Assembly: GCA_002708765.1 (NCBI GenBank)
Contig: PAPD01000018.1
Location: forward strand, 5,794-69,793
Direction of reading: 5' to 3'
Length of the DNA stretch: 64,000 bases
Source of the DNA: Gammaproteobacteria bacterium
Lineage (GTDB): Bacteria > Pseudomonadota > Gammaproteobacteria > Pseudomonadales > Azotimanducaceae
Notes under the pieces: model-generated
What the model saw: the letters and a program-made list of their open reading frames with translations, nothing else
Told to the model about the DNA's origin: nothing
Database searches by the model: none
In this document: piece after piece, positions 28,136 through 38,244 of the stretch
Position numbering within the stretch: position 1 is the first letter of the stretch
Layout: every line of letters starts with the position of its first letter
Made by a program: the position numbers and the translations under genes

Positions 28136-28729
28136 CTAGAGATTCTCTCTACTCCTTTCTCTGGCGTTATAGACTGGAGCGCCACTGTCCCGGTATCTCC
28201 GGAAAACGGCTAGAGCCTTTTCTCTCATGACTCCTTCACGAACTATTATGCCTCTAGCGTGAAGCTGTTCTCTCCATTCCGGGTGCAAGGGGCCTTCATC
28301 AAACCCGGTTATTTCTTCCATTTCAGGGCCGGAGTTAGTTACTAGAGAGGTAATGCCTGACCATATTGCGGCGCCGTAACACATAACGCATGGAGCCCAA
28401 TTGACCACCAACTGATGCGCCGGGGTATCTCTCGCACCCAGATCAAAATTACCTAGCCGTCTTTGGGCAAGAGAGAGAGCACATACTTCAGCATGAGCAA
28501 AAGAAAGTTTTGAGGATATCACCTGGTTAACACCAACAGAAACAAGTCGCCCAGTCTCGCTTTCAAAAACGGCGGCGGCGAAGGGCCCCCCTGTTTCGAA
28601 TCTGACATTCAGCTCAGAAAATCTAATTACCAGGGCCATTCTCTCTTCGGTCGTCGCATAAATTTCTGAACAAGATTTCTCTTCAACGGGAAGCCATTCA
28701 GGCTGATCAACATGGAAACTGTATTCCAT
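28136..28729 (-). CDS. CMP/dCMP-type zinc deaminase
   Basis: A 197-residue deaminase of the cytidine/guanine family. The zinc motif is HAEVCAL (His-Ala-Glu) and APCVMCYGA (P-C-x-x-C). GGPFAAAVFE is the usual upstream strand. It probably removes an amino group from a base or a modified pyrimidine or pterin. SD AAGGAGG precedes the ATG. It lies between a cupin gene and the thioesterase, all on the minus strand, so a short operon is likely. Confidence 0.88.
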   Translation of the reverse strand: MEYSFHVDQPEWLPVEEKSCSEIYATTEERMALVIRFSELNVRFETGGPFAAAVFESETGRLVSVGVNQVISSKLSFAHAEVCALSLAQRRLGNFDLGARDTPAHQLVVNWAPCVMCYGAAIWSGITSLVTNSGPEMEEITGFDEGPLHPEWREQLHARGIIVREGVMREKALAVFRRYRDSGAPVYNARERSRENL

Positions 28730-28775
28730 ACAAGGTTCCTCCTTTTTATTTTAGTAAACCCCCTTTGGATTTCTG

Positions 28776-29153
28776 TTAGTTACTGACCATTTCCAGGTTA
28801 ATATATGTCTCAGGAACGAAACGCGGTGTGCATAGGCAGTAAAATCGCAGATCCACCGCCCCAATTGAAGTCACTCGTTGCGGAGTGCCCGAGGGGATCA
28901 CTACTTGATCTCCTTCGGCGATCAAAAAAGAATTTCCGTCAACTTCTACTTTGCCCTCCCCCTCAATAACAATATAAGTCTCGTCAATTCCGTCAAGAGA
29001 ATGTAACTGGGTGGTCGTGCCTATGGAAACCCGGGCTATAGCTAGTGAACCTTCCGGAGCGACCGGTGTGTTACATAATTCCGTAATAAAACAACGTTCG
29101 TCTGTATAATATTCATTTTTTCTTTCGGCGGGCTGGAAGAATTTAGGAGCCAT
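28776..29153 (-). CDS. cupin-domain protein
   Basis: A 125-residue single cupin. GTTTQLHSLDGIDETYIVIEG has the first cupin motif (one His plus Glu), followed by VIPSGTPQRV where the last His ligand is missing, so metal binding may be weak. The ATG at 29153 with AAGGAA before it is better than the upstream ATG at 29168. It is divergent from the SDR at 29204. No function can be stated. Confidence 0.78.
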   Translation of the reverse strand: MAPKFFQPAERKNEYYTDERCFITELCNTPVAPEGSLAIARVSIGTTTQLHSLDGIDETYIVIEGEGKVEVDGNSFLIAEGDQVVIPSGTPQRVTSIGAVDLRFYCLCTPRFVPETYINLEMVSN

Positions 29154-29203
29154 AAATTTCCTTAGCATGTTAGTCTGTAGGTAACTACCTGAGGGGACCT
29201 ATT

Positions 29204-29968
29204 ATGAAGGGCTTAGATCTTAACTTGAAGGGGGAAAAGGCTCTTATCACTGGAGGCAGCCATGGCCTTGGAAGCTTCATAAGCCAGGCTTTCGGCAAGG
29301 CAGGCGCCGACCTAGCGATTCACTACAACACGAACGAGACAAGCGCCAAAGAGCTAGCAAAATCTCTTGAGGGGTCCGTCAAAGTAGAAACTTTCAGAGC
29401 AGATCTCAGTGACCCGGATAATGTGAGAACATTAATGCGAAATGTGATCGATTCACTAGGAGGAGTTTCAATTCTGGTTAATTGTGCTGCGTCAGAAACA
29501 CAGAACACCTGCGCACTCGGCGATCTTACTGACGAAAAATGGGAATTTACCCAGCGAGTAAACCTTCAGGCACCAATGATACTAACCCAGGAATTCGCCA
29601 AACAGAAAAAGGATGGCTCGGTCATCAACATTTTGTCAATAGAGGGACAACAGCCAGCCCCCGGGCACGCGCACTATTCAATATCCAAATCTGCCCTAGA
29701 AATGCTTACCAAAGCATCAGCCCTAGAATTTGGGTATCTAGGAATAAGAGTGAACGGAATTGCGCCCGGGCTTATTTATAGAGAAGGTATTGATTCGGCT
29801 TGGCCAGAAGGTGTCGAGCTCTGGAAAAAAAATGCCCCTCTGGAAAAGCTGGTCGATCCAGAAGACATCGCTAACGCTGCCATTTTTCTGGCCAGCGATA
29901 AAGCAAGCTCTATTTCCGGTTCGGTGCTAACTATTGATTGTGGTGTGAGCGCCACGCCGAGATGGTAA
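29204..29968 (+). CDS. SDR-family oxidoreductase (FabG-like)
   Basis: A 254-residue SDR with TGGSHGLG, catalytic Ser in NILSIEG and YSISK. The LTIDCGVS end is standard. It begins a two-gene unit; the 3-hydroxyacyl-CoA dehydrogenase starts 4 bp after its stop. The pair suggests handling of a hydroxyacyl-CoA or related keto-compound. Confidence 0.92.
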   Translation: MKGLDLNLKGEKALITGGSHGLGSFISQAFGKAGADLAIHYNTNETSAKELAKSLEGSVKVETFRADLSDPDNVRTLMRNVIDSLGGVSILVNCAASETQNTCALGDLTDEKWEFTQRVNLQAPMILTQEFAKQKKDGSVINILSIEGQQPAPGHAHYSISKSALEMLTKASALEFGYLGIRVNGIAPGLIYREGIDSAWPEGVELWKKNAPLEKLVDPEDIANAAIFLASDKASSISGSVLTIDCGVSATPRW

Positions 29969-29972
29969 GGTA

Positions 29973-30953
29973 ATGAATGGCATTGAGTCTCCGGCGGTTA
30001 TTGGAGCGGGGTTAATGGGAAAAGCGATTGCAAAGCACCAGGCAGAACACGGATACCAGGTACTTCTGATAGAGATTGATCCGGGACAACGAGAGACTGC
30101 TCGAAGAGAGCTAAAAGAATTCAACGTTACAGTTTCGAGCGCTTACCCGGAACTTGAGACCCGAGATTTTATCATCGAAGCTGTTTTTGAAGATCTAAAT
30201 CTCAAGAAAGAAGTTCTGCGAAAGGCTTCCAGTGTTGCCAGAAACGAAACCATTATTGCGACCAACACAAGCTCTCTGCAAGTTAAGGACATGATTGATG
30301 AAATAGCCAACCCCTCCAGATTTTTAGGTGTTCACTATAATAATCCGGCGGACTTTAATCCCATCGTTGAGATAATCGAGACTAAATATACTGATAAAGC
30401 ATTAGCTTCGAGAACAGAAAAATGGATAGCAAGCACTGGGAAACACACAGTTAGATGTGCCGACACACCCTGTTTTGTGCTGAACAGACAATCTCTGCCC
30501 TTCATCAATGAAGCAGCTAGATGTCTTGATATAGCCACAGCCGGACAAATAGATTTCGTCGCAAAGAAAAAAGTTGGTGTGGCTCTTGGACCATTCGAAG
30601 TTATGAATATGGTCGGGCTTAACGTTATTAAGGCAGCGAGCAGAAATCTCGAAGTCCTAGGCAGAGGCTACGCCTCTTCGAGACATCTTCAGGAAATGAA
30701 TGACGACAACTGGGAAATTGAAGAAGTCAAACAGGTAGACAAAGAGATTACTATGCTGATCACAAGGAGACTGAGAGGAGCAATGATTTTTTCTGGAAAG
30801 GATATTATCGACCGCAAGCTGTGCAACAGAAATGATCTTGACATGATATGCAAATCAGCTCTCGGTTACGAAAAATCATCCCCCGAATGGTTAGAAATTC
30901 TTGAGCCATCAGTTATAAAAAAACTGGTAGACCAGTTCATCACCTCGCAATAG
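29973..30953 (+). CDS. 3-hydroxyacyl-CoA dehydrogenase family protein
   Basis: A 326-residue NAD-dependent dehydrogenase. The N-terminal Rossmann motif is VIGAGLMGKAIAKHQ, the NAD-specific acidic residue follows in LLIEID, the catalytic His lies in LGVHYNNPAD and the second conserved segment is CFVLNRQSLPFINEA. Notable is the replacement of the usual HFFNPVxxM by HYNNPADFNP. It oxidises (S)-3-hydroxyacyl-CoA or a hydroxy-acid. A closely spaced SDR upstream suggests a shared pathway. Confidence 0.88.
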   Translation: MNGIESPAVIGAGLMGKAIAKHQAEHGYQVLLIEIDPGQRETARRELKEFNVTVSSAYPELETRDFIIEAVFEDLNLKKEVLRKASSVARNETIIATNTSSLQVKDMIDEIANPSRFLGVHYNNPADFNPIVEIIETKYTDKALASRTEKWIASTGKHTVRCADTPCFVLNRQSLPFINEAARCLDIATAGQIDFVAKKKVGVALGPFEVMNMVGLNVIKAASRNLEVLGRGYASSRHLQEMNDDNWEIEEVKQVDKEITMLITRRLRGAMIFSGKDIIDRKLCNRNDLDMICKSALGYEKSSPEWLEILEPSVIKKLVDQFITSQ

Positions 30954-30965
30954 ACTTGAGAGGTT

Positions 30966-31916
30966 CTATAGTTCGACCCTGTATTTAGCTATCTGGATAT
31001 CGTCTTCGTCCAGATCAGAAAAATTATCTTCGACCCGTCCACGAATATACTCTTTCCATGTAAAGCTTCTATACAAGGCGGGCGTATTGGAAAAAGACTG
31101 GAGCGGCTCAAGAAGAGCGTCGCGGGATGGATTAAAAAAATACGGTGTACTATATCTGGCAGAACCTCCCATGGGCAAAACTCTGTGAATTGCCGCTCGA
31201 TAATTGTCATTGGTCCAGACCTGCAAGGAATCCCCCAGATTTACGACTATAGTATCCTTTGATGGTGGCACATCTATCCAGCCTCGTGATTTTGATAATG
31301 TCTGTAAGCCACCTACCATATCCTGAACCAGCAGAGTCAGAATTCCTGGATCTGTATGATGATGCAAAGCCAGATTACCTAAATGCGGGGTTGCCTCGAT
31401 CTCCCCAGGATCCAAGGGATCCGCCATCGGATAAAAATTGTACCTCACAGTGCTGGTTTTTCTATCCCCAACAGGGAGGTCAGATCCGGTAAAACTGCCT
31501 TTAAAAAAAGCGAGATACAACAAATCAAGAGTTCTTTTTGCGACCTTTGACGCAGATCCGAAAAATTTTGTAGAAATCTCTCTGAATTTATCCTGGTACT
31601 GTGGCCATTGATTAAAGTCTTTAGAGTCCGTTCTTGGTTCCATAAAATCATAGACTTCTTTCAGATCTCTTTTTCTCTTGGTAAGCTCCTTGTCGAAATA
31701 TCCGAGAGGATTATCTTCACTTCGATACACTAGCCTTTTATCTTTTTTTGACTGAGAAAAGAAGGCTACCGAAACTTCCCACATCTCTTCAATAACTTTA
31801 TCCATCCCATGATTCATCAAAAGGAAAAATCCATGGTCACGGCAAGCCTCGTCCAAGGCAACAAGCTGCTTCGAACTGTTTTCTGCAGTACCAAGATCAA
31901 TAATTGGAACGGCCAT
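30966..31916 (-). CDS. 2-oxoglutarate/Fe(II) oxygenase, isopenicillin N synthase-like
   Basis: A 316-residue dioxygenase of the IPNS/DIOX group. The N-terminal DIOX_N part is PIIDLGTAE and HGFFLLMNHGMD. The iron ligands are His-x-Asp in HHHTDPGILTLL and a distal His in IHRVLP, and the 2-oxoglutarate-binding R-x-S is RYS. It hydroxylates or oxidises a small organic molecule with 2-oxoglutarate and oxygen. It faces the luciferase-like gene divergently. Confidence 0.9.
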   Translation of the reverse strand: MAVPIIDLGTAENSSKQLVALDEACRDHGFFLLMNHGMDKVIEEMWEVSVAFFSQSKKDKRLVYRSEDNPLGYFDKELTKRKRDLKEVYDFMEPRTDSKDFNQWPQYQDKFREISTKFFGSASKVAKRTLDLLYLAFFKGSFTGSDLPVGDRKTSTVRYNFYPMADPLDPGEIEATPHLGNLALHHHTDPGILTLLVQDMVGGLQTLSKSRGWIDVPPSKDTIVVNLGDSLQVWTNDNYRAAIHRVLPMGGSARYSTPYFFNPSRDALLEPLQSFSNTPALYRSFTWKEYIRGRVEDNFSDLDEDDIQIAKYRVEL

Positions 31917-31974
31917 TTTGGCTCTCCAATGGCAAATGTGACATGATTATGCATATAGCGCTAGGGAGCAACCC

Positions 31975-32880
31975 TTGGAATATTTCGTTAATCTGCCGAA
32001 CAATCGTTTTCAAGACCCGGGCAACTGGGCCAAAGAAATGCAAGAATCGGGGTGGCACGGCGTTTGCGCATCAGATCATTTCTGGGTTAATCATGCCTAT
32101 CCGCATGTCTTTGTTGCAGCAACGGAAATGGCGTGCGCTACGGACAGAATAAAATTAACAACTTCTTTTTGTAATAATCTATTCCGATCGCCAGTAGAGT
32201 TCTCCCAGGCAGCTATTTCTCTTCAACAAAGTTCAGGAGGACGTTTCGAGGCTGGGCTGGGTGCTGGCTGGCTGGAAGAGGAACTCGCTGCCAGCGGGAT
32301 GAGCTACCCTCCTCCCGGGGAAAGGGTTAGTCGCTATGTAGAGGCACTAATTATTGCGGGCCAGCTCATAAGGAACAATCAGTGTCACTTTAAGGGCGAT
32401 TTCTATAACATAGACATTGCCAATAAAAATCAGATTGGTTTGTTGGACTATACGGCACCACCTCTTCTAGGCTCCGCTGGTGGGCCAAGAGCCATTAAAG
32501 AAATCACTCCTCTTGTTGATAGAATAGAGATAAATTCAAGCGCCAGAGCTACAAGGGGCGGCAAAATCGACCTAGGTATTATGGCTACTATTAGCGAAGA
32601 TGAAGTAAAAGCTCAAATAGAGTTGGTGAAAACTGTTCGGGAAGACATTCCTATAAGTATTTTCCTTCTAGTGGCAGTTGGCGAAAATCGAGGAGTTAGA
32701 GAAATGAAAAGCAATCTTGGAAAAGGATACCTAGCGAACTTCATGGGATCCCCTGATGAAGTAAAAGAAGCTCTTGGTAGACTCGAATCCTTAGGAATCG
32801 ACAGGGTCCAGCTAACAGAATTTTACCCCGACTCGCACAAATCTCTTACCCCAGATCTCTTCAGCCAAGAGACCCGATAA
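31975..32880 (+). CDS. luciferase-like monooxygenase family oxidoreductase
   Basis: A 301-residue bacterial luciferase-like (LLM) flavin enzyme. SDHFWVNH is the typical first core strand, followed by FEAGLGAGWLEEE. The TTG at 31975 is the only start between an upstream stop and the conserved core, with AGGGAG before it. Members use F420 or FMN; no F420 synthesis genes are visible here, so FMN is possible. The substrate is unknown. The RND adaptor gene begins 3 bp later. Confidence 0.87.
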   Translation: MEYFVNLPNNRFQDPGNWAKEMQESGWHGVCASDHFWVNHAYPHVFVAATEMACATDRIKLTTSFCNNLFRSPVEFSQAAISLQQSSGGRFEAGLGAGWLEEELAASGMSYPPPGERVSRYVEALIIAGQLIRNNQCHFKGDFYNIDIANKNQIGLLDYTAPPLLGSAGGPRAIKEITPLVDRIEINSSARATRGGKIDLGIMATISEDEVKAQIELVKTVREDIPISIFLLVAVGENRGVREMKSNLGKGYLANFMGSPDEVKEALGRLESLGIDRVQLTEFYPDSHKSLTPDLFSQETR

Positions 32881-32883
32881 AAA

Positions 32884-34038
32884 ATGAAAGAGCGGTATTA
32901 TCCTATTTTCATATTTTTGGCCGGGCTTCTTTTGGGTGGACTGATATTGGCTACCGGTCCTGAAATCGAACAAAGAGCACCATCAGAAAAAATCCCTCTT
33001 GTCAGGACAGTATCGATCAACCCGGAAACGATTAGATTGTCCTCAAGCGCTTTCGGGATCGTTCTTCCCAGAACCGAAAGTGAACTGATACCCGAGGTAT
33101 CAGGCAGAATAATTGACATGTCCTCGTCCCTTGTTTCAGGAGGGTTTTTCAAAAAGGGACAAATTCTATTAACGCTTGAACCCCTCGACTACGAGGTAGC
33201 CCTGGAGCAGTCCAGCGCGGCCCTGGAATCCGCGAAAAGCGAGTTAGATAACGCCAAAAAAAACCACGATCGCCAGATAAATCTTGCCAAGAAACAGTCC
33301 ATCAGTGTCTCGAGAAAAGAAGAGGCAATTAATCGGCTGCGCTTTGCCGAAGCAGCTTTCCGGGAAGCAAAAGCCCGGGTCTCTTTATCAAAGAAAAATC
33401 TTGAACGAACTCAGATAAGAGCACCCTACGATGGCAGAGTTCGTACTGAAAAGGTTGATGTTGGCCAATTTGTGAACAGGGGGCAGTCTGTCGCCAGCCT
33501 ATACGCCATAGATTCGGCGGAGATAAAACTTCCGGTCCATGATCAGGAACTGGCCTATCTTGATCTGCCTCTATATGGAACCGGGGAAAGCGACGAGGAA
33601 ACGGTAATTTTAAAAGCAACATTTGCAGGAGAGGAACACACCTGGAAAGCTCGGGTAGCAAGAACCGAAGGCGAATTAGATTCGAAAACCCGGATGATAA
33701 ATGTAATAGCAGAAGTGGATTCTCCCTATGCAGCAAAAGATTCCAAACCCCCACTAACCATAGGACTTTTTGTTGAAGCTGAGATTCTTGGGCAGATAAT
33801 TCAAAATGCCGTGGTGATACCGCGATCAGCGATTCAGGAAAACAACCTGGTCTATGTCGTCGATAAAGAAAACCGGTTGAAATTTCAGGAAGTATCAATA
33901 CTAAGGATGCTCAACGACGAAGCAGTGATCACTAACGGACTCAATAAAGGCGATATCGTTTGCATTTCGTCACTCAGGAACGCCGAACCAGGCATTAAGG
34001 TAAGGACATCAGTCGAACCCGGCGAAGGATCCTCATGA
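32884..34038 (+). CDS. RND efflux periplasmic adaptor subunit (HlyD/MFP family)
   Basis: A 384-residue membrane-fusion protein with an N-terminal hydrophobic anchor (about 8-24). The lipoyl-like hairpin (SELIPEVSGRIIDM, later IRAPYDGRVRTEKVDVGQFV) flanks a long coiled coil (about 100-175). It joins the pump to an outer-membrane channel, which is not encoded nearby. Its stop overlaps the pump start in ATGA. Confidence 0.92.
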   Translation: MKERYYPIFIFLAGLLLGGLILATGPEIEQRAPSEKIPLVRTVSINPETIRLSSSAFGIVLPRTESELIPEVSGRIIDMSSSLVSGGFFKKGQILLTLEPLDYEVALEQSSAALESAKSELDNAKKNHDRQINLAKKQSISVSRKEEAINRLRFAEAAFREAKARVSLSKKNLERTQIRAPYDGRVRTEKVDVGQFVNRGQSVASLYAIDSAEIKLPVHDQELAYLDLPLYGTGESDEETVILKATFAGEEHTWKARVARTEGELDSKTRMINVIAEVDSPYAAKDSKPPLTIGLFVEAEILGQIIQNAVVIPRSAIQENNLVYVVDKENRLKFQEVSILRMLNDEAVITNGLNKGDIVCISSLRNAEPGIKVRTSVEPGEGSS

Positions 34039-37000
34039 AACCAGTAATCGCCTGGTTCGCAAAAAATCATGTGGCAGCTAATTTACTGATGGCTCTTATT
34101 ATCGTTAGCGGGCTACTAAGTATCCCTCAGATACCAAAGAAATTCTTCCCGGATATAGAAATCCCTTTCGTCACTATAACAGTGCCTTACCTGGGCGCTG
34201 CTCCAGAAGAGGTAGAAAGAGGTGTCTGTATGCGAATCGAAGAAAGGCTGGAAGGCATCGAGGGGATAGATACAATCGGCAGTTACTCAGCTGAAACTGT
34301 CTGTACGGTAGTCGCGGAGCTTTTCGAATCTGCTGATCCATCGAAAGCTCTCGACGAGATAAAAAATCAGGTCGACTCCATCACCACTTTCCCTAACGAA
34401 ACAGAGAAACCGATAACTACCTTGGTCAATCCAAAGCGCAAGGTGCTCGATTTAAGCATCATGGGGCCGACAGAGGAAAGAGAACTAAAAGAACTCGCAG
34501 AAAAAATCCGATATGACCTGACCCAGCTGAAGGGACTCAGCCAAGCAGAAATTGCTGCGGTTAGACCTTATGAAATCTCGATCGAAGTCTCAGAAGAATC
34601 TCTAAGAAGGCACGATCTATCTTTTCAGGAAGTCGCTATCGCGGTCAGAAAAAGTTCGCTGGATGTCCCCGGAGGAAACATCAAAACCAGTTCGGGTGAT
34701 ATTCTCCTAAGGACCACAGGACAAGCGTACTCGGGAATGGAATTCGAAAATCTTATAGTAAGAACAAGAGCAGACGGGACAAGGATATACCTGAGAGATA
34801 TTGCAAAGGTAGTAGATGGTTTCGCAGACACCGACCTTTCTTTTCGTTTCAACAATAAACCCGCGGCATTGATTACGGTGAGCCGGGTTGGAGACGAAGA
34901 CATTCAGGAAATATCCCAGGCGGTTAAAGACTATGTCTCTTCGGTTTCGGTGACTCTACCAAAAAATTGGGAGTTGGCTATATGGAATGACGACTCCAAG
35001 ATTCTGCAAGACCGGCTCGACACACTCATCGGCGCGGCGCTTCAAGGTTTTCTGATGGTCCTTATACTGTTAGCACTATTTCTGAGGCCTCGGCTGGCTT
35101 TCTGGGTCAGTCTGGGAGTACCAGTCGCCTTCCTCGGAGCACTTACCCTGGCCAACCTGGTCGGGCTTTCTATAGACGCTATTTCACTGTTCGGATTTAT
35201 TCTTGTTCTGGGAATACTGGTGGATGACGCCATAGTAATTGGAGAAAGCATACACTCACGCCACCAAAGAGGAGAACCACTCCTTGAAGGATCAATTAGA
35301 GGCGCTCAGGAGGTCGCTGTACCAGTAATTTTTGGGGTCCTAACAACCGTAACGGCGTTTATGCCGATAATGTTTGCCTCAGGATTTATGGGGCAGATCG
35401 GATACGTAATAGCCGCAACAGTATTATGTTGCCTGCTATTTTCTATTGTTGAGTCCCAGCTTATTCTTCCGGCGCACCTTGGACACAGCAACATAAAAAA
35501 ACCGGAAAAAGAAGTTGCGCTAATGCTGGTTCCTGTTCTCCTGATTCTAATTATTGCTATCTCAGCGAGTCTTAGACAGGTTATCGGATTCGGCATATTT
35601 GCCAGCAGCGTAATACTAGCGCTCCACTACAGCGGGCACCTTGCAAAGCTGGCTAATTACCTAATCGAAAAACAGTCAGGATTCTCAGCAGGCTTCGAAA
35701 AACTGGTTAATACAAGATTCAAGGACCTATCAGAGAGAACTCTCAAAAAGCGATATCAAACCATTGCCTGGGCGATATTTGCCTTTGTTATAGCCATCGC
35801 CTTGCTAGGAAGTGGTCGCCTCCCTTTTTCTTTTTTTCCGCCCCTGGCATCTGATCAAGTAATAGCCAAACTGACCATGCCGCTCGGCACCAATGCTGAA
35901 ATTACCAAGGCGGGGATAGATCAGCTCGAAGAGTCTGCAAGCAGATTGGCTGAAGAACTAAAAACACAATACCCCGAAGCAAACCCTGTAATCCACTTGG
36001 CATCTGCTTTGGGAAGTACTTCTGGTGAAAACAGCCGAAATGAAGGGAGCCATTTGGGCGAGGTTATTCTCGCGTTAACTCCTAGTCAGACAAGGGACAT
36101 AAAAACAATCGAAGTTGCGAATAGATGGAGAGAACTAACTGGGCCTGTTTCCGATGCGCTAGAACTAAAATTCAATTCTTCGCTCTTTTCATCAGGTGAG
36201 GACATAGACATTCAACTGGAAGGGAATGACGTTGATGCACTAGCTCTGGTAGCTAAAGAGGTAAGAGAAAAGCTGGCAGAGTACCCAGGAGTCATCGACA
36301 TAACAGACTCTTTCAGGTCTGGAAAAAGGGAAATGAAACTATCAATCCTGCCCTCCGGCGAAGCTTTAGGGCTAACATTAAGCGATCTGGCGAGACAGGT
36401 GAGACAGGCCTTTTATGGGGAGGAAGCCCAAAGAGTCCAGCGTGGTCGAGAAGATATTCGGGTGATGATTAGATACCCGGAGAACGAAAGAGGTTCTCTT
36501 GATGCACTTAGTTCGATGAGAATCAGAACACCAGACGGGAATGAGGTTCCGTTCGCGACAGTAGCGACGGCCGAACACGGCATTGGGTTCTCAACCATTA
36601 GGCGGAGCGAAGGGAAACGTATTGTCAATGTCATCGCCAGCGTTGACCGCAGCCAGGTAACAGCAAACGAAGTTATCGCCGATCTTCGCTCTGGACCAAT
36701 CCAGAAAATCCTAGCTCCCCACCCCAGCGTATCTTTCGCGTTAGAGGGAGAACAAAAGGAACAGGCTGAATCGATGGCTAGTTTGATTCCACTTTTTATC
36801 TTTGCGATGGTTGTCATATACGCGCTACTCGCTATCCCTTTGAATTCCTATTTTCAACCACTGATTATCATGAGCGTGATCCCCTTTGCTTTTGTAGGCG
36901 CAATCTTTGGTCACTGGATAATGATGAAGCTGGGATTGGTTGCGGGGATCGCCATGATGTCAATACAGGGATTTGTGGCAGCAGCCGGGGTCGTTGTAAA

Positions 37001-37331
37001 TTCCAGCCTGATTTTAGTCCACTCGATAAATTTCCGACGTAAAGAAGGAGAAGAAATCAGAGAAGCGGTAACCAACTCTGCGTTGTCCAGATGCCGTCCA
37101 ATAATGCTTACATCAATTACCACTTTCGTAGGGCTCTTGCCTTTGATGTTAAATACCAGTGTCCAGGCTCAATTTCTTGTGCCTATGGCTGCCTCTCTTG
37201 CGTTCGGAGTTTTATTCTCTAGCCTCGTCACCCTAGTAGTCGTCCCTTCGGGGTACCTAATACTAGATGACATCGGAGCATGGTTAGCAAGAAAAATTCA
37301 ATCGGAAAGATCGCCCACCTCTTTCCAGTAG
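34035..37331 (+). CDS. RND efflux pump permease with an extra hydrophobic hairpin
   Basis: A 1098-residue HAE1-type RND transporter. The proton-relay Asp pair lies in ILVDDAIVIGE (TM4), and the two periplasmic porter halves are recognisable. TM10 has GVVVNSSLILV in place of the Lys-bearing form known in AcrB. About residues 495-540 hold two additional hydrophobic segments that standard pumps lack, in the cytosolic loop between the halves. It exports lipophilic or toxic compounds with the adaptor encoded just upstream. It overlaps the convergent LLM gene by 34 bp at its end. Confidence 0.93.
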   Translation: MKPVIAWFAKNHVAANLLMALIIVSGLLSIPQIPKKFFPDIEIPFVTITVPYLGAAPEEVERGVCMRIEERLEGIEGIDTIGSYSAETVCTVVAELFESADPSKALDEIKNQVDSITTFPNETEKPITTLVNPKRKVLDLSIMGPTEERELKELAEKIRYDLTQLKGLSQAEIAAVRPYEISIEVSEESLRRHDLSFQEVAIAVRKSSLDVPGGNIKTSSGDILLRTTGQAYSGMEFENLIVRTRADGTRIYLRDIAKVVDGFADTDLSFRFNNKPAALITVSRVGDEDIQEISQAVKDYVSSVSVTLPKNWELAIWNDDSKILQDRLDTLIGAALQGFLMVLILLALFLRPRLAFWVSLGVPVAFLGALTLANLVGLSIDAISLFGFILVLGILVDDAIVIGESIHSRHQRGEPLLEGSIRGAQEVAVPVIFGVLTTVTAFMPIMFASGFMGQIGYVIAATVLCCLLFSIVESQLILPAHLGHSNIKKPEKEVALMLVPVLLILIIAISASLRQVIGFGIFASSVILALHYSGHLAKLANYLIEKQSGFSAGFEKLVNTRFKDLSERTLKKRYQTIAWAIFAFVIAIALLGSGRLPFSFFPPLASDQVIAKLTMPLGTNAEITKAGIDQLEESASRLAEELKTQYPEANPVIHLASALGSTSGENSRNEGSHLGEVILALTPSQTRDIKTIEVANRWRELTGPVSDALELKFNSSLFSSGEDIDIQLEGNDVDALALVAKEVREKLAEYPGVIDITDSFRSGKREMKLSILPSGEALGLTLSDLARQVRQAFYGEEAQRVQRGREDIRVMIRYPENERGSLDALSSMRIRTPDGNEVPFATVATAEHGIGFSTIRRSEGKRIVNVIASVDRSQVTANEVIADLRSGPIQKILAPHPSVSFALEGEQKEQAESMASLIPLFIFAMVVIYALLAIPLNSYFQPLIIMSVIPFAFVGAIFGHWIMMKLGLVAGIAMMSIQGFVAAAGVVVNSSLILVHSINFRRKEGEEIREAVTNSALSRCRPIMLTSITTFVGLLPLMLNTSVQAQFLVPMAASLAFGVLFSSLVTLVVVPSGYLILDDIGAWLARKIQSERSPTSFQ

Positions 37332-38182
37332 GTCTCTAGTATTTCGATATGCTTCCTCGGAGAAGCCAGTCCAGAGCCCTGCCCACGCAATGCCATACCT
37401 CTCATGGCAACATGAGACGCACCAGCCTCCACCCAATCCTCTACTTCCGCTCTCCATTGTTCCGGTCCGGACTGAAAATTCAGTAGAGCCTCCACACCGA
37501 AGCCCTCTGTACCTCTACCGAATTCATCAAGAAACTTTTTCAGGCGAATCATTCCGGCAAGATTTTCTTTTTGTCCACTTCCGAAAATAAAACCATCTCC
37601 GATTTCCGCGGCCCTTCTGAATACGACATCTTTAAATCCACCTAACCAGATAGGAATCTCTCGCCCAGGAAGCGGGTTCAAGCCAGCACGGTCTATTCGA
37701 TGGCAGGAAGTATCAAAATCTATTACATCTTCACTCCAGAGCTTTCGAAGCAACCCGATTTGTTCTACCTGTCTCTGACCACGGTTAGAAAAATCTTCAT
37801 TCAGGCTCTCGTACTCAACATAATTCCAGCCAGTCCCTACCCCCAGCCGCAGCCTTCCGTCCGAAAGAATATCAACTTCAGTTGCCTGCTTTGCTACAAG
37901 AGCGGTTTGCCTTTGCGGCAGAATCAGGACCCCGCTAGCAAGTCCGACGCGCTCGGTACAGGCGGAAAAAAATCCCAGGAGAACGAAAAGCTCATGGAAC
38001 GCCGATTCCTGTGTGTATGGCCCCCATAGAGGCGGATTCCTTCCCTCATGCACAGCGCCAAGAACATGGTCATAGATTAGCAAATGTGAATACCCCAAAC
38101 CTTCAGCTGTTTGGGCCCAGTCCTTTATAACTGCAGGATCAACCCCTATTTCGAGATGAGGGAAAACTGCACCAATTTTCAT
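37298..38182 (-). CDS. luciferase-like monooxygenase family oxidoreductase
   Basis: A 294-residue LLM flavoprotein. GYSHLLIYDHVLG and LGVGTGWNYVEYE are the family's core motifs; PIWLGGFKDVVFRRAAEIGDGFI is typical of the F420-type subgroup. Cofactor may be F420 or FMN. Its 3' end overlaps the RND pump gene in a convergent arrangement. It is divergent from the Lin0512 gene. Confidence 0.9.
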   Translation of the reverse strand: MKIGAVFPHLEIGVDPAVIKDWAQTAEGLGYSHLLIYDHVLGAVHEGRNPPLWGPYTQESAFHELFVLLGFFSACTERVGLASGVLILPQRQTALVAKQATEVDILSDGRLRLGVGTGWNYVEYESLNEDFSNRGQRQVEQIGLLRKLWSEDVIDFDTSCHRIDRAGLNPLPGREIPIWLGGFKDVVFRRAAEIGDGFIFGSGQKENLAGMIRLKKFLDEFGRGTEGFGVEALLNFQSGPEQWRAEVEDWVEAGASHVAMRGMALRGQGSGLASPRKHIEILETYWKEVGDLSD

Positions 38183-38244
38183 TCTTCACTCCCACATGAT
38201 AGATAGATAAAAGTAATAGATATTTCACTTACAGGAAACAGATT

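Noticed and set aside
33329-33898. Long minus-strand frame (189 codons) antisense to the RND adaptor
   Set aside because: It lies wholly inside a clear membrane-fusion gene, has no family motif and low-complexity Leu/Pro composition; it is a shadow frame.
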